NCBI GenBank assembly: GCA_026709085.1
Contig: JAPOTR010000006.1
Location: 1 to 64,000, forward strand
Source: Cyanobacteria bacterium MAG CAR3_bin_5
GTDB taxonomy: Bacteria > Cyanobacteriota > Cyanobacteriia > PCC-6307 > Cyanobiaceae
DNA length: 64,000 bases
Direction: 5' to 3'
Translations under genes and position numbers: made by a program
Notes under the pieces: generated by a model
Databases searched by the model: none
Seen by the model: the letters and a program-made list of their open reading frames with translations, nothing else
Told to the model about the DNA's origin: nothing
Part shown: in pieces, positions 53,501-62,786 of the stretch
How positions within the stretch are numbered: position 1 is the stretch's first letter
Layout of the letters: the number at the start of each line of letters is the position of its first letter

Positions 53501-54576
53501 AGGCCGCCAAGGGCGGGCAGGGCCAGGCGCTCTTCCCCCTCAGCCAGGGCGCGGAACACCACTTTCATGCCTTCGTAGCGGTCGTGATGCCTGTCCCAAC
53601 TGGCGCGGCGCTGGCATTGACGGCGCAGGGTGGTGAGGCTATAGCCGTCCCTGTAGAGCTGGCGGGCGGCGGCTGTGCTCCGGGCGGGGTGGAGCAAATT
53701 GCGGTCCTCCGCCACCATCAGGAAGATGAGCCGATACACCAGCCGCAGGAGTTCGTTGAACCAGTCCGTCAGGGGGACATGGCCGGTTTGCAACTGGCTG
53801 GCCAGATCCCGGTTGGCGCTCAGAACACCGGACCCCAACACCTTGAGGGCCTGCCGCACCTGGGCCGCCAGTCGGTCCCGGGCGGCTTCCCCGAGTCGGG
53901 CGCCTTCCTCGCGCCAATGCTCCAGCGGGCAATCCGTTGCCGGAGCGCCGGACTGCCCAAAACGGGTGCGGTGGATCAGCAGCCAGAACGCCGCGAAGGA
54001 GGCGGCGTCTTCGTTGGCGAACATCCCCTCCAGATCGGCCTCGATGTGGGCCGGTCGGGTGAGGGAGGCGTTGTCCCGCAGCAGCCGCATCCGGCGGCCG
54101 TTGGTCACCAGGCCCCAGAGGGCGTGGTCGTGATGGTTGAGCCAATCCTGGAGGGCAAAGGCGGGGGAGCGGGAGCGATCCGTGGAGAGGGTGGGGCTGC
54201 GGCGCTCCAGGTCCTCCCCTGGCGGCGCCACCACCACAGGCACCCGCTCCCCGGCAACGAAAGACACAACCCCGTCAGTTGGAGCAAGGTCGTGGAAGCC
54301 GAAGGTCTCCGCCAGAAAATCCCGGACAAAGCGCTGCGTGGCCGCCAGGGAAGGATAGTGACGCCGGGCAAACTCGTCCCAATGGGACTGGCCCACCCGG
54401 AAGGCCGTGGCGATGTCCTCGCGAATCGTCAGCCCTTTGCGGACGCTGTAGCTGGCGCGGGTGGCGGAATCGTCCCCGGGGTCGCTGATCCGGGCCACCA
54501 TGGCGGGGGTGAGGAGGTTGCCCTCCAGGTGGAGGAAGGGCCAAGCCCCCGTCTCGGTGGCAGGTTGACGGACCAT
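50524..54576 (-). CDS. Eco57I-type DNA methyltransferase of a DISARM-like locus
   Basis: A 1350-residue protein. A long N-terminal region (about 1-430) precedes the N6-adenine methylase core: SYYTPDSLVQALLDSAL, SAM motif LDPACGSGHFLLAA (about 485), DKNPMAVELARVALWIE, and catalytic motif VVLGNPPWERIK (about 755). The C-terminal region is the target-recognition part. This is the layout of Eco57I/PglX-like or DISARM DrmMI methylases. An 84-bp exact tandem duplication lies in the core. The ATG at 54576 is preferred over a TTG at 54585. It is third in the operon after the two helicases. Confidence 0.82.
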   Translation of the reverse strand: MVRQPATETGAWPFLHLEGNLLTPAMVARISDPGDDSATRASYSVRKGLTIREDIATAFRVGQSHWDEFARRHYPSLAATQRFVRDFLAETFGFHDLAPTDGVVSFVAGERVPVVVAPPGEDLERRSPTLSTDRSRSPAFALQDWLNHHDHALWGLVTNGRRMRLLRDNASLTRPAHIEADLEGMFANEDAASFAAFWLLIHRTRFGQSGAPATDCPLEHWREEGARLGEAARDRLAAQVRQALKVLGSGVLSANRDLASQLQTGHVPLTDWFNELLRLVYRLIFLMVAEDRNLLHPARSTAAARQLYRDGYSLTTLRRQCQRRASWDRHHDRYEGMKVVFRALAEGEERLALPALGGLFAPRQLPRLETVRLPNNAFMAALWHLAWLPERTGRAPVNWRAMETEELGSVYESLLELQPQLADDGRSLVFAAEASERKGNQRKTTGSYYTPDSLVQALLDSALDPVLDSTEAAAADPAAALLKLSILDPACGSGHFLLAAARRLATRLARIRADGAPGLADFRPALRDVARCCLHGVDKNPMAVELARVALWIETVTPGLPLGFLDGQIRCGDALLGLVDLSVLENGIPDAAYKPLTGDHKATAKRCKKLNQEVRDRGQGSLALDTLDQEGLMPAVKPLALKFARLRALGEDTVGQIKAKASRFRDLRQTPDFRRARAAADLYAAAFLLPKTDAAGVPTTNELWQTLRDQEPPALEPARQAAAAARAFHWPLEFPDVMEQGGFDVVLGNPPWERIKLQEQEFFASRSDEIADAPNKAARNRLLKALAAEPVGSARRGLWDDFLQAKRLSEAVSEFAHVPGVTDGGRFPFTGRGDVNTYALFAELVANLSRVRAGVIVPTGVATDATALFAELVANLSRVRAGVIVPTGVATDATTAPFFAHLVEQNRLASLVDFENRTGLFPSVHRSFKFCLLTMGQREPAARFTFFLTDPDQLAVSERSFTLSPRQIAAINPNTRTAPVFRSRQDGELTARIYGKVPVLMEDSKGPQGNPWGVCFARLFDMSNDSHVFRTAAALSADGWIRNGTGWVTEGANSNVAPDLPTANSTSFDLAPEPSRAHRYVPLYEAKMIHQFDHRWATYGETGKTMDATPAQKANPHWEPTPRYYVPAEEVTARLDAKGWNRSWLLGWRGITNATNERTVIASVTPRCGVGNSLVVTLPSIDHLPQIPGLLGALTSLTCDFVARQKAGGTNLNFFIIKQFPILPPSFYSPERLAFVTPRVLALTYTSHTLAPFAQDLGYGGPPFSWDEDRRALLRAELDAFYARAYGLSRDDLRYILDPADVMGADYPSETFRGLKEKEIKAHGEYRTRRLVLAAWDELEASGGFADLGL
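51896..52063. repeat. 84-bp exact tandem duplication in the methylase gene
   Basis: 51896-51979 and 51980-52063 are identical and duplicate 28 residues (ALFAELVANLSRVRAG, then VIVPTGVATDAT) in frame. The flanking protein reads naturally with a single copy. Confidence 0.95.
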
Positions 54577-54712
54577 GGCGCTCAAGCCTTGGGCGCAGGC
54601 AGTTGCCTGGCCTCACTGGCGGCGACGGCTTTGCCCAGCCTGGTCTCCGAGGTCATCGCGCCATGGGTCACGGGATCAGCAGGCCAGTTTAGGATCATGG
54701 GCCGGCCACGGC

Positions 54713-57466
54713 TTACACCACGCTGGGCGCCAGAACAAAGAGGCCGATCACGTCCGGCGGCTGAACGGCCTCCACACTGACGCGGGCGGCTGAACGGGCC
54801 GCGGTCCGCAGTCGGGCATGATCCTGGCCCAGTTCAGCAGCGCGGGCGCGGACAAAGTCCGCCAACGGTCCCTTCAGCAGAGCAGGCAGGTGCGCCTTGG
54901 CGGCCGTGATGAATCGATCCCGCGCCACCGGCGCCATGTTGGCCGCTGCGGGCGTGTTCAACAGCGCCCGGGCCTCTTCCCCCGTGGCCGTGATGGCGCT
55001 GTCCTGGACGGCCGCCAATACTGCTTCCTCCACCAGCAGCAGCCGCTCGCGCCGGGCATGGGTGGTGAGCTGATGGCGGAGCCGCAGCAGCAGCAGCCAT
55101 GTCACCCGCTCAACTGCCGGGGTGGGCCAGGCGCCAACCCGACCAATGCCCAGCCCGGGCAAAGACTCCGGATCCAGGGAAGCTTCCACCAGTGCTTCCG
55201 CCGTGGTGGTGACCAGCCCATGGGTTCGGGTCAATCGCTGGGCGCCTGCCGGCGCCGGCTCGGCGGTGGCCAGCCGCACCGATCCCGTCAGGTTCCGCTG
55301 CTGGAGCCGTTCCCGCAGACCGGCTTCCAGCGCTTCCACGTGGGCCAACACCACAGATCCTTTGGGCTCCAACGGCACGCCGAAGCAGGCCATGGCGCGC
55401 TGAAGAAAAGTCCGGGCATCATCGGGCGACCCCAGAAGAGTGCGCACCTTCTCCCATTCGGGCGCCACCTCCTGGGGCTTCATGGCGTTCTGGGCGAAGC
55501 GGGTGCGGGATTTCCTTTCGTTCTCCGCCACGTCCCGCCAGCGGGTCTCCATGGCTGTGGCGCCCTCCTCAAGGCGCAAATCAAGGGCCAACTGGGGGCT
55601 GACGCCCCGCCGCAACACCATGGCGGCCAGCAGCGCATCGGTGACGGGACCCCGTTCCCGGGGAAGGGGCACGGTGACGCCCGTGGCTCTGCGGATGTCC
55701 TCGGCTTTGCGCAGAATCACCTGCAGCACGGCGCCGTCCACAGCACTGTCCGGGGAGAACATCATGACGGAACGCACCAGCGGCGCCGGCTGCCCGAAAC
55801 GATCCACCCGGCCTTCCCGCTGCTGGTGGCGGGTGGGATTCCAACACAGGTCGTAGTGAACCACCGTGTCGAACAACTGTTGGAGATTGATGCCTTCTGA
55901 AAGGCAGTCGGTGGCCACCAAAAGGCGCTGGCCCTCCTCTCCGGCCATCTCCGCCACCCGATCCCGTCGCTCGTCAGGGGTCAGCACACCGGTAACCGCT
56001 TCAATGGCAAGCCGGGGGAAGGCTTGGCGGAGACCGTTACGGACATGCTCCGCCGTGGCAATGTACCGGCAGAACACCACGGGATTGGCCCCCTGGCGCA
56101 GAAGGGGCGTGAGGGCCTTGACGAGGGCCGCCAACTTGGGATCAGGTTGATTCAGCAAATTCTCGGCCTGGCGCACCAGGGCGAGGAGATCCGGATCGGG
56201 AGCAAAGCCGGCGCCGGGCTCCAGGTCAACGGCGTCTTCATCCTCTCCGTCTTCGTCGTAGATCCGGGGCTCCAGGCGCTCGTCCTGATTCAAGGCCCGG
56301 TTGCGCAGCGCACTGAGGGCGGCGCGGGGAGACGAGCCAACGCAGCGCATCAGCGCCAGGGCGCCCCAAAACGCCAGCCGCCGCTCCCGCTGGCCAGTCC
56401 CGGCCTGCTCCACCACAGCAAGGCAGTAGTCCAGCACCGCCTCCTGGAACGCCATGTGGGCTGGCGATAGACGATAGGAATCCTCGGTGGTCTCGTGTCT
56501 GGGGAAGGCGCGGTCCTCCTGCCAGTCTCCCGAGACAAGATCCACCCGCCGCCGCTGCACAAAATGCCGAGCCAGCCGCTCCCGATAGCGGGGATCGTCA
56601 AAATCCATCTCTGCGAAGGATGAATCAACGAGCGACAGCAGGCGCCCAAACGCCGCCTCGTCTCCGGAGTGGGGGGTTGCCGTCAGCAGGACCATGCCGC
56701 GATCTGTATCCCTGGCCAGGCGGGAGAGGAGAGCAAAACGCTGTTGTTTGCCCCTGTGGGCGCCCACGCAGGCATGGGCCTCGTCCACAATCACGAAGTC
56801 CGGGCAGGCCATGGCAAAGGTCTCACGGCGTTTCTCGGCCTTGATGTAGTCCAGGCTCACCACGGTGGCGGGGAAGGCGTCAAAGAGGGTCTGGGCCATG
56901 GGAAGTCCCCGTTCCAGACGCGCTGCCGTAGCGGCGGTGACGGCAACCGCCGTGATCCCAAAACGCGATTTCAGCTCATTGACCCATTGCTCCACCAAGT
57001 GGGGAGGGCAGAGCACGGAGAAGGCGTCCACCTCGCCCCGGTCCTTCAGCTCCCGCAGAATCAAGCCGGCCTCGATGGTCTTGCCGATGCCCACATCATC
57101 GGCAATGAGGAGGCGGGGCGCTTGCAGGCGCAGGGCCATAAGCAGGGGCACCAGTTGATAGGTGCGCGGTTCAAAGGCAAGCTGGGCCGCAGAGCGGAAC
57201 GGACCGGCGCCACGGCGGAGGGTGAGCCGCAAGGCATCCGCCAGGAGCCCGGCCTTGGACTGGACCGTGATCCCGGCATCCGCCGGCAAATCAAAGCGGG
57301 CCGGCTCCACGGGGCTCAGCTCAAGGGACGGATCCAGCAGGATCACATCCTGTTCACTGCCCGAGAGGGGGCGCAACGCCAGAATGCCCTCCGAGGGAGA
57401 CGGCAGGGCCACCCACTCACGGCCACGGGCCTTTACCAGATCGCCGGGGGCAGGATTCATGCTCAT
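54713..57466 (-). CDS. SNF2-family helicase, DISARM DrmD-like
   Basis: A 917-residue superfamily 2 ATPase. It opens PAPGDLVKARGREWVALPS; the motor shows a Q-rich entry (FEPRTYQLVPLLMAL), Walker A-type ADDVGIGKTIEAGLIL (about 120), DEAH box VIVDEAHAC (about 220), motif III LLTATPHSGD and motif VI HQQREGRVDRFGQ (about 560). The whole layout matches SNF2/HepA helicases such as DrmD of class 1 DISARM. It lies between the large helicase (43 bp upstream) and the methylase (136 bp downstream) on the same strand. Confidence 0.85.
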   Translation of the reverse strand: MSMNPAPGDLVKARGREWVALPSPSEGILALRPLSGSEQDVILLDPSLELSPVEPARFDLPADAGITVQSKAGLLADALRLTLRRGAGPFRSAAQLAFEPRTYQLVPLLMALRLQAPRLLIADDVGIGKTIEAGLILRELKDRGEVDAFSVLCPPHLVEQWVNELKSRFGITAVAVTAATAARLERGLPMAQTLFDAFPATVVSLDYIKAEKRRETFAMACPDFVIVDEAHACVGAHRGKQQRFALLSRLARDTDRGMVLLTATPHSGDEAAFGRLLSLVDSSFAEMDFDDPRYRERLARHFVQRRRVDLVSGDWQEDRAFPRHETTEDSYRLSPAHMAFQEAVLDYCLAVVEQAGTGQRERRLAFWGALALMRCVGSSPRAALSALRNRALNQDERLEPRIYDEDGEDEDAVDLEPGAGFAPDPDLLALVRQAENLLNQPDPKLAALVKALTPLLRQGANPVVFCRYIATAEHVRNGLRQAFPRLAIEAVTGVLTPDERRDRVAEMAGEEGQRLLVATDCLSEGINLQQLFDTVVHYDLCWNPTRHQQREGRVDRFGQPAPLVRSVMMFSPDSAVDGAVLQVILRKAEDIRRATGVTVPLPRERGPVTDALLAAMVLRRGVSPQLALDLRLEEGATAMETRWRDVAENERKSRTRFAQNAMKPQEVAPEWEKVRTLLGSPDDARTFLQRAMACFGVPLEPKGSVVLAHVEALEAGLRERLQQRNLTGSVRLATAEPAPAGAQRLTRTHGLVTTTAEALVEASLDPESLPGLGIGRVGAWPTPAVERVTWLLLLRLRHQLTTHARRERLLLVEEAVLAAVQDSAITATGEEARALLNTPAAANMAPVARDRFITAAKAHLPALLKGPLADFVRARAAELGQDHARLRTAARSAARVSVEAVQPPDVIGLFVLAPSVV

Positions 57467-57509
57467 CCGTTCAGGTCTTCAACGCAGGTCTTGAAGTCGA
57501 GTCTTGGGG

Positions 57510-60500
57510 TCAAGTCTCGAACATGGCCGTCAATCCGCCGGGCAGCCCCTCGTCACTGGCGGCCGGCAGGGCAAACAGCATCCAGCCCTTGGCATGGCCC
57601 ATCTCCCGCGCCGTGTCCGTCACCGCATCCATGGCAGCGGCAACGAAATGGCTGCGCCATGCAAACGGGAACACCTGGTCCGCCATGGTGATGGGCGCAG
57701 CGTCCGGTGTGGGGAGGCCCGCTTCTTTGAACAGGGCCAGCCATGAACCGCTCTTCCGACTGCTGCTTGATGGGCCTGACGGGATGCTGTTCAGAACCAC
57801 TTCCCCACGGGCCAGGTCAATCAACAACTGCCTGGCCTGCTGGCTGGTGCGGTCAATCAACTCATGGTCCGGCTGATTGAAATACGACAGAAGACAGTGG
57901 TAGCAGCCCCGCACACAGGCGTCCTCCCGCTGATCAACGAGAATAGATGCATCACCAGCGGCAATAGCCTCGTTCACGTTGTCGAAGTGCATCAGGCCCA
58001 GCGCCTCCCGGGCCACCCGGCCCAGCGCCCGGGGATCCTCCACCAGTCGGCTCAACACACCCGCGCCGCCTTCCGTGGCCTCATAGGTGAGGATGGCGCG
58101 GCAGTGGTTGCGCTCGGGCAGTGGTTCGCTCAGCACTTCGCCTTCCTCCAACTGGAAGGCAACCGCAATGCCACGAACCAGGGCGTGTTGGACCGTGGCC
58201 ATCGTCTCGGCAGCATAGGCCTCCGGCTCATGGAAGCGCATCAACAGAGCGTTCTTGCGCTCCCGCACGATGGGAACAATGCGTACCGGCCGGCTCACTT
58301 CCGGTGACTCCTCCTCGTCCTCCTCCACCTCCGACTTCACCCAGTACCCACTTTGGGGATCAATGTTGAAGCCAAAAACAGTCTGGTTTTTACGGCGTTT
58401 CAGGCCCTTATTGATGCGGCTGATTTCAGCGCTGTTGGCATATTGCAGGGTCAGGATTGCGGTTCCCCCACAGCAAAAGTCAGCTTCCCTGATCTGCAGG
58501 CGATCCTGTTGCCTTGGCCAGGAAAATACGGTCTGGATATCAAATCCCTGACGGATACGCTCTTCATCATTGGCGGTGATCCGCGTTGCCGGCGCGGCTT
58601 CCACGTTGTCGATCCGCAGTGTCCGCTGCACAGGCGCCTCGTTGGCCATGGATTGACCACAGGCATGGCAGCATTCCACTTCCTCTTCGTGGCAGGCGCC
58701 ACAATGAGAGCAGATGAAGATATCCCTGGTGGCCAACTCGGAGCCGTCACTGGTGCGCACCTCCGGGGGGAGCTTGGCCTTGGTCACCCGATAAGCACGG
58801 CCTTCATGATAAATTAAACTACGGGGACCAAACTCTGAAATCGCCAGGAAACGAGCCCGCTGCAGAAAGGAGCCAGTCTTTTTCTCACCGGGAATAAAGG
58901 CATAAAGGGGTAGACGGGGAAAGTTATAGCCGGGCAGGAAACCTTCGGTGGCAAGGTATCGGTAGGAATAGAAGTCTGAACCGTTGGAGGCTTTGCCTTC
59001 CTCCAGCAAGGCAATCTGGTTGGTGGCCCGGGTCTGGGCGGCTTTGGTGGTTCTGCGATCCTTGCGAGGAAGGCCAGGGATCTCGGAGCGGGCGTTGGCC
59101 TCTTGCAGTTGAGTGCGGGCAGCACTGTATAGCTGCCGCCATCTGTCGAAAGCACGGTCAAACATCTTTGGCGCTCCCTTAGCAATTGTCAGCACAAAGT
59201 TGTCTGGATTGCCCATCCAGAGAGGCCTTGCCCCATCAACGGAGTCCAGAATCTGATCCAGAATCTGCCTCATTGGCGCCTGGGCAGCATCCACCAGGCT
59301 CTCCTGTTGAATGACATCCAGAATCTCCTGCTTCAGCGGGAAATTGTCCTTCCCAAGATCCAACACCTGCGGAATATCCGGCGAGAGGGCAAGCTTCGCC
59401 TGCGCAAGCCAGACGGCGTGGAGATGGGACCGCACCAACTCTTCATTGGTGATGTCCAGCGCTGGGGGGCGCACCACCCCCGCAACCATGGCGTTGCGGC
59501 GCTTGAAGAAGTACTGGTCATGGGGTGATTGGGCTGCGCAATAGGCCATGATCACCGCAGCCTGCCCTGAGCGGCCAGCACGCCCGGCCCGCTGGGCATA
59601 GTTGGCCGGGGTGGGGGGAACATTGCGCAGATAGACGGTATTCAACGCTGAAATGTCCACACCCAACTCCATGGTGGGAGAACAGAACAGAGCGGGAAGA
59701 AACTGGTCCGGCTCTCCGGCGGCTTTGATGTCTGCACGATTCTCGCCAATTTTCTGGCGATCATCCTCTTCATAACGAAAACGCCATTCCCGCCACTCCC
59801 GCTGCTTCTGGGGAACCTGCGCCGTGTGCTCACGACTTTCCAGGCCCCAATAGCTGCTGCGGCCCTGCTTGAGATCATCGGCAATATCGTGGTAAAGGTG
59901 ATGGAAATACGGGTTCCCCTGCGGTTCTCCTCGGCGCACTGCTTCACCTGGAACCAGCTTGACTGCTGCCGGGGAGAGATGCCAGCCATGGAGGTCGTCC
60001 TCAATCTCCCAGGGTGACACCAGTCCCTCCCGGCTCATCAGTTCCATCAGCCCCGCCATGACCCGGGCATAGTCGTCCCTGTTGAGATTCATGCCAGGGA
60101 TCTTCCTGATGGCTCGGCCAATACGAGAGTTGTGGCCTGCACGAATCATCACCGCCTGCTCCCCACGGCGCTGCCTGCCTGGCTTCAGGATCAATGCATT
60201 GCGACCGCGCAGTTGTTCCTCCTGATTCATGGCCCACGGAGCGCGGAGCAGATTTCTGGATTGCTGGGCAACTGAATCAAGAGTCGCCGGGTCCAATGCC
60301 TCCGTGTTGACGGCAAGGCCCTCAAGCAAGGCAGTCAGGATGATCCGGAGGACTGCTTTGCGTTGCTCTCGCTCAGCCGCCATCTCTGGGGGCAGGACGG
60401 CGCCCAGGCTTTCCCCATCGTCGGCCATATCCTCAAGACCGACAAACTGGAAATCCACCAATTTGAGCACCGCCAGGCTTGGGTTTGTGTATCGCCAGCC

Positions 60501-62666
60501 GCGGCGCAGGTCTGTCCAGACACGGTGCGCCAGCACCTTGGCCAGGGATCGCTGGGCGTTTTCCCGCACAACAGCCCCGGCATCCGGTTCCAGCATCCAG
60601 TGGATACGGGCGGCCTTGTTGGCTGCCGTGAATCCCAGCGCCTTTACCAGGCCCAGACCGAATTTGTCCTCGCTGATCCCGTCGTTGCCAGCATCCAGAA
60701 CGGCCCGCAACGTGGCGCCCCGCAGAAGACTGACAAAGAGAAAGTCGTTGAAGTGGCCCGCCTGGAGCGCCGCATCCTGCCGGTTGTCCGTGAAGCCCAG
60801 AAGCTTGCGCTTTTCGGGGGCGATGCCGCTAGCCTCGCCATTCATCCACTCCAAGGCAGTGGACACCAGCAGGGTGGTGGCCGAACTCCGGCCTTCGCCG
60901 GATAGCCCCGTCAGCTTTCTCCGCTCCCGCATGGTGGGCTGGTCAAGACAACAGGGACAGAAGCGAAAACGACCCGGAATGAACCAAAAGCTGGCGCCAG
61001 GCCCACCACAGCGCCCGTCCGGGCCTATGGTCAGTTGCTCGGGAACCTGGTTCTTCCGATTGGCGCGAAGCCGTTCGCTGCCGTTGCGTTCTTCGCGCCA
61101 GTCTTCCGGGAATGTGTCCAGTTCACCTGTGAACAGATAGTCCGTGTCCCCTTGTTGTCTCGTTGGCGTCAGGTAGCCGGCCACGTTGTCCTGGTCCTGA
61201 TCCTCAATGGGGGTGTCGTCGATATTGCGGGGCAGAAAGATCTCCTCACCACTCCTTGTGGCGCGGGTGACAACATGGGCTTCATGGCCACATGCCCTGC
61301 AGAAACGGGTTGGGTATAGGCGATGTCCTGGGGTCTCCGGGTCTTCCAGTTGACCATCGAACAGAACTCGGCGTGGGGACTCCGTGAGGGTTGTGTAGAC
61401 ATCACCTGCCCCGGAGATGAATCGATGCAGCTTGAACGCAAGAAAGGCGCCGTCTCCCGTCCCGCCTCGTTCAGTCTCCGGCAGGCTGACAATTGTGAGG
61501 AACTTCTCCAGGCTGGCGCGGCAAGTGTCATGGTCCTGCCCACTGTCCCGAGCCAATTTCTCGGCAGCCTCGCCAAAGGGGATGGGCTCCTTGCGCTTTA
61601 ACTCCTGCTGATCGTCCAGCCCAACAGCCAATTCTACCCAAACCGCCAGCGGGTGGGTGCGGAGCTTCTCATCGGTCAGGCCATGGGACAACTCAGCCCG
61701 CACGGCCTCCGCCAGTTTCGGGCGCACATGCTGGAGTTTGAGACCATCGTCCGTGGTGCGCTGCAGGGATTCATCGATCACGGCATCCGAACTCATAGGC
61801 GTTCCGAAGAGACGTGCCGCCACATCAGCCACTGCCTGGGATCTGCTGGCGCTTTCTCCCTCGTTGGCCATGGTGGCCGAGGTGCCAATACAGATGGGCG
61901 CCTTGTCTGGCGTGCACCGGTTCCGAAGTCGGCGGACAAGGATGGCCACGTCCGCTCCCTGGCGCCCCCGATAGGTGTGGAACTCGTCAAGGACAATAAA
62001 CTGCACTCCCCGGGCATGGTCGACGACTTTGGTATCCAATTCGTCCTGCCGGGTCAGCAGCAGCTCGGCCATCATGAAGTTGGTCAGCAGAATATCGGGT
62101 GGCTCCCTGGCAATGCGCTGGCGCTCCTCCCGGCTTTCCTGGCCCGTGTAGCGCCGCACGACCGGCTTCAGAGTTTCCGGCAGGCCGGACTGGGCGATGA
62201 ATTTCTCAATCTCGTTGATCTGGCTATTGGCCAGAGCATTCATGGGATAGACAATGACGGCCCGCGTCCCCCGTGGCTGCCGGGCCTGACGGGCACGGAC
62301 GATGGCATCCACAGTGGGAATGAAGAAGCAGAGCGACTTGCCCGACCCGGTCCCCGTAGTCACCACATAGCTCTTCCCCGCGCCGGCTTTGGCGATAGCC
62401 TCGGCTTGGTGCCGATATAGAGGACCAGGTAATCGGAAGATTTTGCCCGTTGCCTCGTCAAGCGTCCCATCAGCCACAAGACGATCCACGGTGGGACCGG
62501 ATCGGAAGCGGGGATTCAGAGACAACAACGCATCCGGCCAAAAACGCTTGTTGCCATACTGACGGCCAATCTCGTCACGCAGGTCATCGGCCCGAATGGT
62601 GCTGAACGACCGGGAGAATCGTTCATAGGAGTCGATGATGCGCCGGTCAAACGCAAACGCCTTCAT
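57510..62666 (-). CDS. Large DEAD/DEAH helicase with C-terminal DUF1998 (DrmA-DrmB-like fusion)
   Basis: A 1718-residue protein. The helicase half has Walker A VTTGTGSGKSLCFF (about 110), box II FIVLDEFHTYRGRQ, GTSATMANEGE, and the helicase-C motif FCSPTMELGVDIS followed by YAQRAGRAGRSGQ (about 1000). Zinc-knuckle cysteines follow (CSHCGACHEEEVECCHACGQ). The C-terminal part is DUF1998: ILTYEATEGGAGVLSRL and CVRGCYHCLLSYFNQPDH. In class 1 and 2 DISARM the helicase (DrmA) and DUF1998 protein (DrmB) are separate genes; here they are one chain. The ATG at 62666 (MKAFAFDRRI) is chosen; the frame is open to 62744. It is first in the operon. Confidence 0.82.
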   Translation of the reverse strand: MKAFAFDRRIIDSYERFSRSFSTIRADDLRDEIGRQYGNKRFWPDALLSLNPRFRSGPTVDRLVADGTLDEATGKIFRLPGPLYRHQAEAIAKAGAGKSYVVTTGTGSGKSLCFFIPTVDAIVRARQARQPRGTRAVIVYPMNALANSQINEIEKFIAQSGLPETLKPVVRRYTGQESREERQRIAREPPDILLTNFMMAELLLTRQDELDTKVVDHARGVQFIVLDEFHTYRGRQGADVAILVRRLRNRCTPDKAPICIGTSATMANEGESASRSQAVADVAARLFGTPMSSDAVIDESLQRTTDDGLKLQHVRPKLAEAVRAELSHGLTDEKLRTHPLAVWVELAVGLDDQQELKRKEPIPFGEAAEKLARDSGQDHDTCRASLEKFLTIVSLPETERGGTGDGAFLAFKLHRFISGAGDVYTTLTESPRRVLFDGQLEDPETPGHRLYPTRFCRACGHEAHVVTRATRSGEEIFLPRNIDDTPIEDQDQDNVAGYLTPTRQQGDTDYLFTGELDTFPEDWREERNGSERLRANRKNQVPEQLTIGPDGRCGGPGASFWFIPGRFRFCPCCLDQPTMRERRKLTGLSGEGRSSATTLLVSTALEWMNGEASGIAPEKRKLLGFTDNRQDAALQAGHFNDFLFVSLLRGATLRAVLDAGNDGISEDKFGLGLVKALGFTAANKAARIHWMLEPDAGAVVRENAQRSLAKVLAHRVWTDLRRGWRYTNPSLAVLKLVDFQFVGLEDMADDGESLGAVLPPEMAAEREQRKAVLRIILTALLEGLAVNTEALDPATLDSVAQQSRNLLRAPWAMNQEEQLRGRNALILKPGRQRRGEQAVMIRAGHNSRIGRAIRKIPGMNLNRDDYARVMAGLMELMSREGLVSPWEIEDDLHGWHLSPAAVKLVPGEAVRRGEPQGNPYFHHLYHDIADDLKQGRSSYWGLESREHTAQVPQKQREWREWRFRYEEDDRQKIGENRADIKAAGEPDQFLPALFCSPTMELGVDISALNTVYLRNVPPTPANYAQRAGRAGRSGQAAVIMAYCAAQSPHDQYFFKRRNAMVAGVVRPPALDITNEELVRSHLHAVWLAQAKLALSPDIPQVLDLGKDNFPLKQEILDVIQQESLVDAAQAPMRQILDQILDSVDGARPLWMGNPDNFVLTIAKGAPKMFDRAFDRWRQLYSAARTQLQEANARSEIPGLPRKDRRTTKAAQTRATNQIALLEEGKASNGSDFYSYRYLATEGFLPGYNFPRLPLYAFIPGEKKTGSFLQRARFLAISEFGPRSLIYHEGRAYRVTKAKLPPEVRTSDGSELATRDIFICSHCGACHEEEVECCHACGQSMANEAPVQRTLRIDNVEAAPATRITANDEERIRQGFDIQTVFSWPRQQDRLQIREADFCCGGTAILTLQYANSAEISRINKGLKRRKNQTVFGFNIDPQSGYWVKSEVEEDEEESPEVSRPVRIVPIVRERKNALLMRFHEPEAYAAETMATVQHALVRGIAVAFQLEEGEVLSEPLPERNHCRAILTYEATEGGAGVLSRLVEDPRALGRVAREALGLMHFDNVNEAIAAGDASILVDQREDACVRGCYHCLLSYFNQPDHELIDRTSQQARQLLIDLARGEVVLNSIPSGPSSSSRKSGSWLALFKEAGLPTPDAAPITMADQVFPFAWRSHFVAAAMDAVTDTAREMGHAKGWMLFALPAASDEGLPGGLTAMFET

Positions 62667-62786
62667 GGCAGCCGCTGCCTGGTTCGGCAACCATAGATGG
62701 GCTTGCAGTAGGAACCATGGCGCTTGACGACCACCACCCCACACCCCTGGCCCATAGAGTGACCCCTGTCCTGCTTGGCACTGGGT

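Noticed and set aside
53425-54780. Long plus-strand open frame antisense to the methylase gene
   Set aside because: It is the complement of a GC-rich coding gene with no domain, and low-complexity Gly/Gln content; a shadow frame.
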